Of a stretch of 64,000 nucleotides of DNA, positions 53,087-61,791 are shown in pieces. The translations under genes were made by a program, and so were the position numbers. The stretch is from an uncultured Kushneria sp. (GTDB lineage: Bacteria > Pseudomonadota > Gammaproteobacteria > Pseudomonadales > Halomonadaceae). The notes below the pieces were generated by a model. It was not told the DNA's origin. It made no database searches and saw nothing but the letters and a program-made list of their open reading frames with translations. Numbering within the stretch: the stretch's first letter is position 1; every line of letters begins with the position of its first letter. The stretch spans positions 62,001-126,000 of the forward strand of contig NZ_CANMFC010000002.1 in NCBI RefSeq assembly GCF_947497025.1. Reading direction: 5' to 3'.

Positions 53087-53980
53087 ATGCCTGATCGAAC
53101 GCTCGACATCGAATTGCTGCGCACGCTGCACATGGCGGGGTCACTGGGTACGCTGCGTGCGACGGCCACACGGCGGCATTGCACGCTCGGCGCGGTCAGC
53201 CAGCAGATCAAGCGGCTGGAGCGACAGCTGGACCGGCAGCTGCTGGTGCGTTTCAAGACGGGCGTGCAGCTCACCACGGAAGGCGAGCAGTTGATCGCGC
53301 AATCGCTTGCCCTGCTGGCCGAACACGATGCTCTTCTTGAACGTCTCTCACACCACTCGACGCAGGGTATCGTTCGAATCGGTCTGCCAGACGAATATGT
53401 GCCCCAAACGCTTGATAGCCTGCTGCCAGACCTTCGGCAAACGGTTCCGCGAGTCCGACTGCAGGTTAAAACGGCCAACAGTCTCGAACTCCGGCGGGCA
53501 GTGGCTCAGGGCGAACTTGACCTGGCAATTGCCCTGTACTCCAACGGGGAAGCGCAAATACCCGGGCTTCCTCTTTGGCGCACGCAGCCCGTCTGGGCAG
53601 GACCGACCCGCAACGCGCTTCACCTGCGGGAACCGCTGCCACTGGCGCTGCACCCATCCGACTGCACTTATCGAGCCATCGGTCTGGCAGCATTGAATGA
53701 CAGTGGCCGAAGCTGGGAGACGGTATTTACCAGTACCAGTGTTGCCGCGATCGAATCGGCCGTGGCCAATGGTCTGGCGGTCAGTGTGCTCAACCGGGCA
53801 CGGTTAACCGGAGACATGCAGCCGCTGGGAGGCAGAGAAGGCTTTCTACCGCTGCCGGAATGCCTCGCCTGCCTGATCGAATCACCGGAAGTCGCCACGC
53901 ATGACAGGGCGGCGGTGGCGCTCGTCAAAAGCCGATTGCAATCCTCAAACCTGATTCAGAAGGTAAAACTGGCGGGTTAG
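53087..53980 (+). CDS. LysR family transcriptional regulator
   Basis: A 297-residue regulator. The N-terminal winged helix (about 7-65; Leu-Arg-Thr-Leu-His-Met-Ala-Gly-Ser, Gly-Ala-Val-Ser-Gln-Gln-Ile-Lys-Arg-Leu-Glu) is followed by a substrate-binding domain starting Ile-Val-Arg-Ile-Gly-Leu-Pro-Asp. It is divergent from the MFS gene, its probable target. Ligand unknown. Confidence 0.9.
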   Translation: MPDRTLDIELLRTLHMAGSLGTLRATATRRHCTLGAVSQQIKRLERQLDRQLLVRFKTGVQLTTEGEQLIAQSLALLAEHDALLERLSHHSTQGIVRIGLPDEYVPQTLDSLLPDLRQTVPRVRLQVKTANSLELRRAVAQGELDLAIALYSNGEAQIPGLPLWRTQPVWAGPTRNALHLREPLPLALHPSDCTYRAIGLAALNDSGRSWETVFTSTSVAAIESAVANGLAVSVLNRARLTGDMQPLGGREGFLPLPECLACLIESPEVATHDRAAVALVKSRLQSSNLIQKVKLAG

Positions 53981-54038
53981 CATTTCACGCGCTCGGCATC
54001 AGTGCTTCAAGCCTTCTTCCCTTACTGGAACCCCGGCC

Positions 54039-54740
54039 ATGACCACCGCTCGTCCTTTCTGCCAACGCGCCTCGCTTCAGGTTCTATTCGGCCTTTTGAT
54101 GTTTGCCGTCTACCTCGGCAGCCAGTTTTTAAGCGTATGGGTGCTGCAGCACGTCATGAGCGCTGCCGCCTTTGCCGCACTCATTCAGGGCTACGGCTTT
54201 GCGGTGCTTCTGGCGCCGTCGCTGGTGCTGATGCTCGCGGGCTTTTGGGCATGGCGGCGCTGGTTTTCACCGCAACCCACGCTTGCCGGGCACTTCACAA
54301 AGGGCGATTTCGCCCGGGGTATTGGTCTTGTGCTGCTGGTGCAGGGCCTGGCGGCGGCGATCAGCGTCTGGCTGAACATGGCACCCGAGGCGTTCATGAC
54401 CTCGCTTTATGACGGCAAGAGCCTGCTCCAGAGCCTCATCATGGCATTTTGCGTGCTGGTCTGGGCGCCGATCATCGAAGAGCTGGCGTTTCGTCACTTT
54501 CTAATGTCTAGAATCGATGATCAATCGTCAGGTCTGCGAGGCGCGTTTCTGATCATATTCAGCGCGCTGTGCTTTGCCGGGCTGCACATGTTCCAGTATC
54601 ACCATGTGATCACCTTCCTGGCGCTGTTGGGCTGGGGCCTGGTGCTGGGCTGCTACCGCTGGCGCACCCGCGGGCTTTTACTGCCCATGCTGCTACACGC
54701 CGTCATCTCAAGCATCGGTCTGGTCGGCGCACTGTTTTAG
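54039..54740 (+). CDS. CPBP-family intramembrane glutamic protease
   Basis: A 233-residue membrane protein with about seven helices. Ile-Ile-Glu147-Glu148-Leu-Ala-Phe-Arg152 is the catalytic EExxxR motif and Ala-Gly-Leu-His-Met-Phe-Gln-Tyr-His supplies the His of motif 2. Related to Rce1/CAAX proteases and bacteriocin-immunity proteins. No bacteriocin gene is nearby, so its role is unassigned. The ATG at 54039 has only a weak ribosome site. Confidence 0.85.
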   Translation: MTTARPFCQRASLQVLFGLLMFAVYLGSQFLSVWVLQHVMSAAAFAALIQGYGFAVLLAPSLVLMLAGFWAWRRWFSPQPTLAGHFTKGDFARGIGLVLLVQGLAAAISVWLNMAPEAFMTSLYDGKSLLQSLIMAFCVLVWAPIIEELAFRHFLMSRIDDQSSGLRGAFLIIFSALCFAGLHMFQYHHVITFLALLGWGLVLGCYRWRTRGLLLPMLLHAVISSIGLVGALF

Positions 54741-54825
54741 GCACGGTCGGCAGGCCAAAAGAAGGGCGAAAGAGAAGGGCAGACGACTGTGCCAGGCTGA
54801 AGGAAACTCCTTCAGGTGACCCCTC

Positions 54826-55581
54826 ATGCCCATGACCCTATACGCCCATCGCCTTTCCCAGCCGTCACGCGCCGTGGAAATTCTCGCGCGCGAGCTGGGC
54901 ATCGAGTACACCTTTCATGAGGTCGACTTCGCCGGCGGTGACACCCGCACCGAGTGGTTTGGCGCGATCAATCCCTTTCAGACCGTGCCGGCGCTGGTGG
55001 TCGAAAGCGATAGCGACACACTCCATCTGGCCGAAAGCCAGGCGATCATGATGACCCTGTGTCGCACTGCCGCGGATCAGGACACCGCGCAGCGCTGGTA
55101 TCCGGGCGAACAGGACATCCCTCGCAGCGCCCGGATCGATCAGTGGCTCGCCTGGTATCAGGGCAACGTGCGCCGCTTCGACATGTTTCATCACATCATG
55201 AACCTGCATCTGACGCTGCCGATGCTCAAGCGCGAGATTCAGGCCATGCTCCTGCAGCCTTTGCAGGAAGGGCTCAAGCCGGGGCTCGCCACGCTGGAAG
55301 CACATCTTGCCGCTCAGCACAGCGCCGACCATTCGCCGACGCTTTTGGGCAATGAACACCCAACGATGGCCGATCTCGTCATGGGCTGCGAGCTCTATCA
55401 GATCCGCGCGGCGGGCTATCGGTTTGACGCCTGGCCACAGGTGGATGCCTGGCTTGCAGGCATGGCCATGCGGGCACACTTTCAGGCGGTGAGTGAGGAG
55501 ATCAATGCGCTGGGCCACGAGATCAGAGCACAGGAAAGCGACTATCTACAGCTTGATGCCTTTGCCCGGCCCGGCGGTTAA
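54826..55581 (+). CDS. Glutathione S-transferase family protein
   Basis: A 251-residue protein with an N-terminal thioredoxin-like domain (Leu-Tyr-Ala-His-Arg-Leu-Ser-Gln-Pro-Ser-Arg-Ala-Val-Glu; Asn-Pro-Phe-Gln-Thr-Val-Pro-Ala-Leu; Glu-Ser-Gln-Ala-Ile) and a helical C-terminal domain. Ser-Gln-Pro-Ser-Arg resembles the theta-class active site, where Ser activates glutathione. An in-frame ATG at 54832 is an alternative start. A terminator follows 20 bases after the stop. Confidence 0.88.
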   Translation: MPMTLYAHRLSQPSRAVEILARELGIEYTFHEVDFAGGDTRTEWFGAINPFQTVPALVVESDSDTLHLAESQAIMMTLCRTAADQDTAQRWYPGEQDIPRSARIDQWLAWYQGNVRRFDMFHHIMNLHLTLPMLKREIQAMLLQPLQEGLKPGLATLEAHLAAQHSADHSPTLLGNEHPTMADLVMGCELYQIRAAGYRFDAWPQVDAWLAGMAMRAHFQAVSEEINALGHEIRAQESDYLQLDAFARPGG

Positions 55582-55600
55582 AGCCGCTGTCGCGATGCAA

Positions 55601-55628
55601 AAAAGCCCGGCTGAAGCCGGGCTTTTTC
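55601..55628. terminator. Terminator between GST and efflux operon
   Basis: AAAAGCCCGGCT-GA-AGCCGGGCTTTTT: long GC stem with A and T runs on either side, usable by both converging genes. Confidence 0.92.
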
Positions 55629-55656
55629 ATGAACGATTGGAGAGCGTTTGCGGCTT

Positions 55657-56718
55657 TCAACCGGGTACATCGGTATGGATCGTCGTCTCCACCGAGAGCC
55701 CCACGCGCAGCCGATCGAGCCCGGGCTGGTCGGGGTCAAGCGCGATGCGCACCGGCAGACGCTGAACGATCTTGGTGAAGTTGCCGGACGTCTCGTTGCT
55801 CGACACCGGGGAAAAGGTGACGCCCGTGGCCGGGGCGAGGCTTTTCACATGGCCGTGCAGGTCAAGCCCCGGCCAGGCATCGACCGAGATGTCCACCGGC
55901 TGGCCGGGTGCGACATGGGTGATGTCGACCTCGCGATAATGCGCGGTAATGTAGATCTTCTCCACCGGCACGATGGCCAGCTGGGCGCTGCCGGCCTCGA
56001 CCCAGCCTCCCACGCGGGCGGACTGCTCGGCGATGACGCCGTCCACCGGGGCCTTGATATGCGTACGCGACAGCGCCAGCCGGGCCTTTTTCTGCTGCGC
56101 CAGAGCCTGATCCAGCGCGGCTCGAGCACTCTCCTTTTGCGCCCTGAGCACCTCCTCCTGACGGCGCACGCGCTCCAGCTCGGCCTGATCGGCCCGGCGC
56201 TTCGCCTGCAGGGCACGGGCGTTGGCATCAGCCTGCTGGGCGTTCTGATCAGAGACATTGCCGTTATGGCGCAGACGGCGGTAGCGCTCGGCGGTGGCAT
56301 GGGCGTAATCGGCATTGGCGCCGTCCTGAGCGACCAGCGCCTCGGCCTGGCGAACCTGGGCCGGCTGCTGCGCCAGCTGCGCCTCGATGCGGGCAAGCTC
56401 TGCCCGGGCGGCGGCCACCTGACCCTCGGCGTCATCGACAGCGGCCTGATAGTCGCGCGGATCAATATCCATCAGCGGATCGCCGCGCGTCACGCGGTCG
56501 TGATCCTCGACATGTACCGCCACCAGATCGCCGGCCACCTGCGGCGAGATCACCACATAGTCGGCATCAAAGCGGGCATCATTGGTCCAGACCTCATCAC
56601 TTCGAAGCTGATGCCACGCCAGAATCACAGCGGCAACGGTGGCGATCAACACGATCGCGACGGTCATGATCAGCGGCTTGCGCGACCGGGGGCGAGGGTC
56701 ATCGGTAGGGGAGCTCAT
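55657..56718 (-). CDS. HlyD/EmrA-type membrane fusion protein
   Basis: A 353-residue periplasmic adaptor: one TM (about 15-35), Tyr-Val-Val-Ile-Ser-Pro-Gln-Val-Ala-Gly and Leu-Met-Asp-Ile-Asp-Pro-Arg-Asp-Tyr as lipoyl half-motifs, a long alpha-hairpin (about 90-205) and Thr-His-Ile-Lys-Ala-Pro-Val-Asp-Gly-Val-Ile-Ala. It links the EmrB-like transporter encoded upstream to an outer-membrane channel (not in the window). Starts 15 bases after the MFS gene. Confidence 0.92.
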   Translation of the reverse strand: MSSPTDDPRPRSRKPLIMTVAIVLIATVAAVILAWHQLRSDEVWTNDARFDADYVVISPQVAGDLVAVHVEDHDRVTRGDPLMDIDPRDYQAAVDDAEGQVAAARAELARIEAQLAQQPAQVRQAEALVAQDGANADYAHATAERYRRLRHNGNVSDQNAQQADANARALQAKRRADQAELERVRRQEEVLRAQKESARAALDQALAQQKKARLALSRTHIKAPVDGVIAEQSARVGGWVEAGSAQLAIVPVEKIYITAHYREVDITHVAPGQPVDISVDAWPGLDLHGHVKSLAPATGVTFSPVSSNETSGNFTKIVQRLPVRIALDPDQPGLDRLRVGLSVETTIHTDVPG

Positions 56719-56733
56719 GGCACTCTCGGCGAA

Positions 56734-58266
56734 TTACAGGGGTTTGGGGCGATTGAAACGCGGCGCAAAGGTGCGTTTGGGCAACAGACACAGGGGCAAC
56801 AGCAGCAGGGAACACAGCGCCAGCGCGCGCCAGAGATCGGCATGAGCCAGCACCTGAGCCTGCACTTCCAGCTGCTCGAACAAATGGTGAAAGGCCTCAC
56901 CGTGCGCCGTCAGCGCCTCGCTGTCGTGACCGCCCAGCGGCATCGAACGAGCAAGCGAGAAGCGCATGGCACCAATGCGATCAAGCAGGGCGTGAAGATG
57001 ATGGTCATTGGCCACCGCCATGGCGTGGCCGATGATGCCGCTGGCCACGGGACCGGCCAGCGCGCGGGTCGTGTTGATCGTCGCCGAGGCGAATGGCCCT
57101 TCCCTGGGGTCGATTACCGCCGTGGACGTGGTCAGAAGACTCACCACCACGATCGACTGGCCGGCCGAGAAAATCATCTGCGAGAGATAGAACTGCTCAC
57201 GCGTCCAGGCGATGGTGGCGTAGCTGTTCATCCAGCTGGCCAGCGCCATCAGTACCAGCCCGAGCGCTACCATCCAGCGACTGTCGATGCGCTCGAAGTT
57301 GAGCACAAACGCCGTCAGCGGCAGCATCACCAGTGACGGCAGCGCCAATGAGAGCATCACCGGCAGGCTCTGCAGCGGCCGATAGCCCTGCACCTCGGCC
57401 AGAAACTCCTCGGGCAGCGAGGCCGCCGAGGCCCCCAGCGCAATCACGCCCATCAGCATGACGATGCCGAAGCCGAAATTGACCCTTTTGACCAGCCCGG
57501 GCTGAATCAGCGGCACCGGGACCACGCAGCAGCGCAGGATAAAAAGCGGCACCAGCGCAGCGCTGGCAAGCGTGAGCCAGCAGATCAGCGGTGAATTGAA
57601 CCAGTCCAGCCGCTCGCCCTGGGTAAAAAGGATAATGACGCTGGCGCACACGCCCCAGCCAAGCAGCCAGCCGGGCCAGTCGAACTGACGCCAACGCCCG
57701 GGCGGGCGCGGGTCCTGAGGCAGGCCGTAAAGCAGCAGCGCTGCGGCCAGCACACACAGCGGCACCACCGCCCAGAAGACAAAGCCCACGCCCATGCCCT
57801 GATGGGCCCAGACTACGATGGGGCTTGCGATGTTGGGGGCAAAGGTGGCCGTCAGACCGTAGGCGGCCAGCCCAAAAAGCTTGGTCGAGGGCGTCAGAAA
57901 GCGCAGCGCCACCGCCATCAGCAGCGGAATCAGAAAACCGTTGCTCAGCCCCTGCAGCCAGCGCAGGGCGAGCATCAGCGAGCGCGACTCGATCACCGTG
58001 CAGCAAAGGCCCAGCGCGCCGAGCGTGAGCACCGCCACCGCCGCAAAGCGGCGCATCGAATACGTCATGGCAAGCCAGGGCGCCACCAGCATGCCCATGG
58101 CCACCCCGGCGGAATAAAGCGTGGTGAACCAGCGGCCCTGATCTGCACTAAACCCGTAGGCGCCGCGGATATCGGCCAGGGCCAGCGAGGTAGCTTCTTC
58201 GTTGATATCGGCACCGACACAGGCCAGCAGCATACCGACCAGGCCGAGAACCAGGCGCAGGGACAT
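56734..58266 (-). CDS. EmrB-like DHA2 family MFS efflux transporter
   Basis: A 510-residue transporter with about fourteen helices, as in the DHA2 (14-TMS) drug:H+ antiporters. TM1-2 has Ala-Asp-Ile-Asn-Glu-Glu-Ala-Thr-Ser-Leu-Ala-Leu-Ala-Asp-Ile-Arg-Gly-Ala. It lies between a MarR regulator upstream and HlyD downstream on one strand. The operator dyads at 58331-58349 stand just before it. It probably exports aromatic or lipophilic drugs. Confidence 0.9.
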   Translation of the reverse strand: MSLRLVLGLVGMLLACVGADINEEATSLALADIRGAYGFSADQGRWFTTLYSAGVAMGMLVAPWLAMTYSMRRFAAVAVLTLGALGLCCTVIESRSLMLALRWLQGLSNGFLIPLLMAVALRFLTPSTKLFGLAAYGLTATFAPNIASPIVVWAHQGMGVGFVFWAVVPLCVLAAALLLYGLPQDPRPPGRWRQFDWPGWLLGWGVCASVIILFTQGERLDWFNSPLICWLTLASAALVPLFILRCCVVPVPLIQPGLVKRVNFGFGIVMLMGVIALGASAASLPEEFLAEVQGYRPLQSLPVMLSLALPSLVMLPLTAFVLNFERIDSRWMVALGLVLMALASWMNSYATIAWTREQFYLSQMIFSAGQSIVVVSLLTTSTAVIDPREGPFASATINTTRALAGPVASGIIGHAMAVANDHHLHALLDRIGAMRFSLARSMPLGGHDSEALTAHGEAFHHLFEQLEVQAQVLAHADLWRALALCSLLLLPLCLLPKRTFAPRFNRPKPL

Positions 58267-58330
58267 GACACACTCTTTGCGATGGAAAAGGGACAGAGAA
58301 GCCGACTCGGGGCAGGCAACCTATCGCCAT

Positions 58331-58349
58331 AAGTTGACTTTGTCAACTT
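58331..58349. promoter_or_regulatory. MarR operator upstream of the efflux genes
   Basis: Perfect inverted repeat AAGTTGAC-TTT-GTCAACTT (8-3-8), with an overlapping TTGACTT...AAGTCAA pair, in the gap between the MarR and MFS genes. Confidence 0.75.
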
Positions 58350-58385
58350 TAAGTCAAATACCCATCGCTTTTATCAGTGCCCGGA

Positions 58386-58823
58386 TCAGCGTCCGGGAGA
58401 GCCATCTCCGATGTTGTCGAGCACCCGGTCGAGCAGCGCATCGAACTGGCGTGTCTCATCAAGCGTACACCCGGCCATCATGGTCGAGGCCAGCTCGCTT
58501 CGTATACGTTCGAGTCGTTCAAACAGCTCCCGTCCTTCCTCGGTCAGCGCCGCCTCGGTGATGCGTCGGGCCGTCGAGCTGCCGCAGCGCCGTATCAGCC
58601 CCTGCTGCTCCAGCTCCCGAAAGGCCCGCGCCACCTGGCCCTTGTCCCAGCCACGGCGCTGTAGAAGGGTCTGCTGGTGCTGATCGGGAAAGCGGCCCAC
58701 GATCGACAGCACCCGCAGTTGAAAGGTGGGCAGGGTGATGCCTTTACACCGGGCCATCTCGCTCAACCGCGCCCGGCTCAGAAAGCTCAGCTCTGCCAGC
58801 TTGTCGACGATCTTGCGTTCCAT
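58386..58823 (-). CDS. MarR family transcriptional regulator
   Basis: A 145-residue winged-helix regulator. Leu-Arg-Val-Leu-Ser-Ile-Val-Gly-Arg-Phe-Pro and Leu-Leu-Gln-Arg-Arg-Gly-Trp-Asp-Lys-Gly-Gln-Val-Ala-Arg-Ala-Phe form the helix-turn-helix. Gly-Leu-Ile-Arg-Arg-Cys-Gly-Ser-Ser-Thr-Ala-Arg-Arg is the wing. The ATG at 58823 (GAGGGG upstream) was chosen by family length; an ATG at 58895 is possible. It precedes the efflux pair, whose promoter carries the obvious dyad, so it is likely their repressor. Confidence 0.87.
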   Translation of the reverse strand: MERKIVDKLAELSFLSRARLSEMARCKGITLPTFQLRVLSIVGRFPDQHQQTLLQRRGWDKGQVARAFRELEQQGLIRRCGSSTARRITEAALTEEGRELFERLERIRSELASTMMAGCTLDETRQFDALLDRVLDNIGDGSPGR

Positions 58824-59132
58824 GGCCCCTCGCTGCGCTGAAAAACCGCCATTGTGGTGGAAATGCTGTGGTGCTGGCGAGTCCGGCGTGAACATTGCCC
58901 GGTCGTGGGGAGGGCACCAGAGCAATAACGCCAGGCGCTGGGCCGCGAGATTCAAACCCAAAGCGGTGAGTATCTGACACTGAACGTCTTCGGGTAAAAA
59001 AACCCTGTCTCGCAGTCCCGTAACTTTATTCCGTTTGTTTTTATTAGGAATATGACCAAGCTGTCATGACGAATGAGCCGTCAAGCGACAAACAAGCACG
59101 CCCGCATGGTGAAAAGAGCAAGGGAGAGCAAC
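58824..59132. other. Intergenic region before glucose dehydrogenase
   Basis: About 309 bases with no supported gene. It should contain the promoters of the marR operon and the glucose dehydrogenase. AGGGAGAG at 59121-59128 is the ribosome site of the out-of-frame dehydrogenase start. Confidence 0.5.
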
Positions 59133-59190
59133 ATGGGAACATCTTCAAAAAAATGAGCATCGGCGAGATATTGCGCTGCTGCTGGTCGGG
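59133..59190 (+). other. Out-of-frame N-terminus of glucose dehydrogenase (seven-A run)
   Basis: ATG at 59133 with AGGGAGAG upstream encodes Met-Gly-Thr-Ser-Ser-Lys-Lys and then meets TGA at 59154-59156, because the run at 59147-59153 has seven A residues. With six A residues the frame would continue Asn-Glu-His-Arg-Arg-Asp-Ile-Ala-Leu-Leu-Leu straight into the membrane domain of the long open frame. See the finding for interpretation. Confidence 0.7.
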
Positions 59191-61656
59191 GTGCTGGTGG
59201 CGCTGGTCGGCCTGGCACTGACGGTGGGCGGTGCCTGGCTGGCCCTCGTGGGCGGCTCCTGGTATTACCTGCTGGCCGGCATCGGCATGCTGCTGTCCGG
59301 GGGCCTGCTGGTCATGCAGCGCCGCGCCGGGGTGCTGCTCTACGCCGCGGTCTTCATCGGTTCGCTGGTCTGGGCGGCCTGGGAGTCGGGACTCGATTAC
59401 TGGCGCTGGATCCCACGTATGGACGTGATCCTGATCCTCGGGATTCTGGTGGCGCTGGTGGCCTGGCGCACTGCCGAGGGTATGTCCCGCCGCGCCGCCT
59501 TCTCGACCGCCGGTGGACTGACGCTGGTACTGGCCGGTGCCGGCGCGCTCGCCTTTCTACCGCACAACTTCTCGCACCCCAATGAGGTGCCCGAGCCGCA
59601 ATCGACGTCGCTGGCCACGGATACCGGCAATGCCCAGCCGGCAGATCAACCCGCGCGCGGTGACTGGACGGCCTACGGCGGCGACAACGCCGCCACCCGC
59701 TATACCTCGCTGAATCAGATCACGCCCGACAACGTTGACCAACTGGAAAAGGCGTGGACCTATCGCACCGGCGATCTGCTCGATCACCGCTGGGGCGCCG
59801 AGACCACGCCACTGAAGGTCGGCAATAGCGTCTATCTGTGCACCTCGCGCAACATCCTGATTTCGCTGGACGCTGCCACCGGCGAGGAACGCTGGCGCCA
59901 TGATCCGCAGGTCTCCGAAGACGCCATTCCCTACACCGCGGCCTGTCGCGGGGTCACATACTATCAGGTGCTGGAGAACGCCCCGGTGCAGGATGATGGT
60001 GACGATACGAAGCCCACGGCAGCTCCGGTCGATGACAATGCTGCAGGTCCAGATGACAGTACCGACAGCCGCGTTGTTGCTGCCTCGAGTGACAGCGAAC
60101 AGCAGTGCCGAACGCGCATCTTCTCGGGCACGCTGGATGGCCGCATCATTGCCGTGGATGCCGAGACCGGCAAGCCCTGTACCGATTTCGGCGACAACGG
60201 CCAGGTCGATATCAAGCAGAACATGGGCGAGACACCGCCGGGCTATGTCTCCATCAACTCGGCGCCGGTGATTGTCGATGGCGTGCTGGTCACCGGCCAT
60301 CAGGTGCTTGACGGTCAGCGTCGCTATCCGCCCTCCGGCGTGATCAAGGGCTATGACGCCGTCACCGGCGAACTCGAATGGGCCTGGGATGCCGGCCGCC
60401 CGGATCAGAGCGAGCCGCTCAGCGGTGACGAGACCTACGTACGCGGCTCGCCCAACATGTGGACCACGGCGGTAGGCGACAACAAGCTGGGACTGGTCTA
60501 TCTGCCGATGGCCAACTCGGCCGCGGACTACTGGAGCAGCTCGCGCACGCCGGCCGAGAACGAATGGGCCAGCTCGCTGGTGGCCCTTGATGTGACCACC
60601 GGACTGCCGAAGTGGAAATTTCAGACCTCACACAAGGATGTCTGGGATTACGACCCCGGTTCCCAGCCCACGCTGATCGACTTCCCCACCGACAACGGCA
60701 GGGTGCCGGCGGTCATCATGCCCACCAAGCAGGGCGGCATTTACGTCTTTGACCGTCGCAGTGGCGAACTGCTCGGCGGGGGCGCCGAGGAGCGTCCGGT
60801 GCCGCAGGGCGGTGTCGAGCCCGAGCAGCGCACGAAGACCCAGCCGTACTCGCTTTATCACACCCTGGAGCAGCCCGAGCTGACCGAGCGCGACATGTGG
60901 GGCATGTCACCCTTTGATCAGATGTTCTGTCGTATCCAGTTTCAAAACGCCAGCTACGGGGGCATGTACACGCCACCCACCGCCGATCGCCACTGGGTCG
61001 AGTACACCGGCTACAACGGCGGCTCTGACTGGGGCAGCATTGCGATCGACCCCCACCGCGGCGTGCTGATCGCCAACTACAACGACATGCCCAACTACAA
61101 CATCCTCGTGCCGCGTGAGAAGGCCGACCAATACGGCTGGCGACCGCGCGAAGAACAGCAGGTGGATGAAGGAGGACCCGAAGGGGCAGGTGATCCACAG
61201 GCCGGCACGCCCTACGCCGTTGACGTCAACGCCGGCTGGCGTGTGCCCTTTACCGGCCTGCTGTGCAAGCAGCCGCCCTACGGTCATATTCGCGCCGTCG
61301 ATGTGGCCTCCGGCAACACGCTGTGGGACCGCCCGCTGGGCACCGCCCGCGCCAACGGCCCCTGGGGTATCCGCTCGGGGCTGCCGATCAACATCGGTAC
61401 CCCCAACAACGGCGGCTCGGCCGTCACCGCCGGCGGTCTGATCTTCATTGCCGCCGCCACCGATGACCTGATTCGGGCCATCGACATCGAAAGCGGGGAA
61501 ACGCTCTGGAGCGCGCCCCTGCCGGCCGGCGGTCAGGCCAACCCGCTGGTGTATGAAGCCAACGGCCGCGAGTACCTGATGATCGTCGCCACCGGCCACC
61601 ACTTCATGGAAACGCCGTCGGGGGATTACGTGCTGACCTATGCGCTGCCGGAGTAA
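59191..61656 (+). CDS. gcd: Membrane-bound PQQ-dependent glucose dehydrogenase
   Basis: Open frame of 821 residues from the GTG at 59191. Five membrane helices fill the first about 130 residues (Val-Gly-Gly-Ala-Trp-Leu-Ala-Leu-Val-Gly-Gly-Ser-Trp-Tyr-Tyr), followed by an eight-bladed quinoprotein propeller: Gly-Asp-Trp-Thr-Ala-Tyr-Gly-Gly, Trp-Ser-Ser-Ser-Arg-Thr-Pro, Asp-Val-Trp-Asp-Tyr-Asp, Lys-Gln-Gly-Gly-Ile-Tyr-Val-Phe-Asp-Arg. It oxidises glucose to gluconolactone in the periplasm and reduces ubiquinone. The natural start appears to be the ATG at 59133, out of frame by one base. pqq genes are not seen here. Confidence 0.88.
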   Translation: MLVALVGLALTVGGAWLALVGGSWYYLLAGIGMLLSGGLLVMQRRAGVLLYAAVFIGSLVWAAWESGLDYWRWIPRMDVILILGILVALVAWRTAEGMSRRAAFSTAGGLTLVLAGAGALAFLPHNFSHPNEVPEPQSTSLATDTGNAQPADQPARGDWTAYGGDNAATRYTSLNQITPDNVDQLEKAWTYRTGDLLDHRWGAETTPLKVGNSVYLCTSRNILISLDAATGEERWRHDPQVSEDAIPYTAACRGVTYYQVLENAPVQDDGDDTKPTAAPVDDNAAGPDDSTDSRVVAASSDSEQQCRTRIFSGTLDGRIIAVDAETGKPCTDFGDNGQVDIKQNMGETPPGYVSINSAPVIVDGVLVTGHQVLDGQRRYPPSGVIKGYDAVTGELEWAWDAGRPDQSEPLSGDETYVRGSPNMWTTAVGDNKLGLVYLPMANSAADYWSSSRTPAENEWASSLVALDVTTGLPKWKFQTSHKDVWDYDPGSQPTLIDFPTDNGRVPAVIMPTKQGGIYVFDRRSGELLGGGAEERPVPQGGVEPEQRTKTQPYSLYHTLEQPELTERDMWGMSPFDQMFCRIQFQNASYGGMYTPPTADRHWVEYTGYNGGSDWGSIAIDPHRGVLIANYNDMPNYNILVPREKADQYGWRPREEQQVDEGGPEGAGDPQAGTPYAVDVNAGWRVPFTGLLCKQPPYGHIRAVDVASGNTLWDRPLGTARANGPWGIRSGLPINIGTPNNGGSAVTAGGLIFIAAATDDLIRAIDIESGETLWSAPLPAGGQANPLVYEANGREYLMIVATGHHFMETPSGDYVLTYALPE

Positions 61657-61681
61657 GCTGGCCCAGCGCTTTCGTGACCCT

Positions 61682-61711
61682 CAAAAGCCCGGCAAATGCC
61701 GGGCTTTTTTG
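61682..61711. terminator. Terminator after glucose dehydrogenase
   Basis: CAAAAGCCCGGC-AAAT-GCCGGGCTTTTTTG: 10-bp stem with flanking A and T runs, usable on both strands. Confidence 0.92.
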
Positions 61712-61791
61712 ATCAAGTTTCCATACGGCGTCCCAAAACATGCTGGCAATGCATCGAGGTTTCGCTATTTATAGATCCTGACTAAATTCGC

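Noticed and set aside
59147-59156. Classical -1 ribosomal frameshift at the A run
   Set aside because: The frame needed is +1 (or one A fewer); a -1 shift would lead into a frame that stops soon after.
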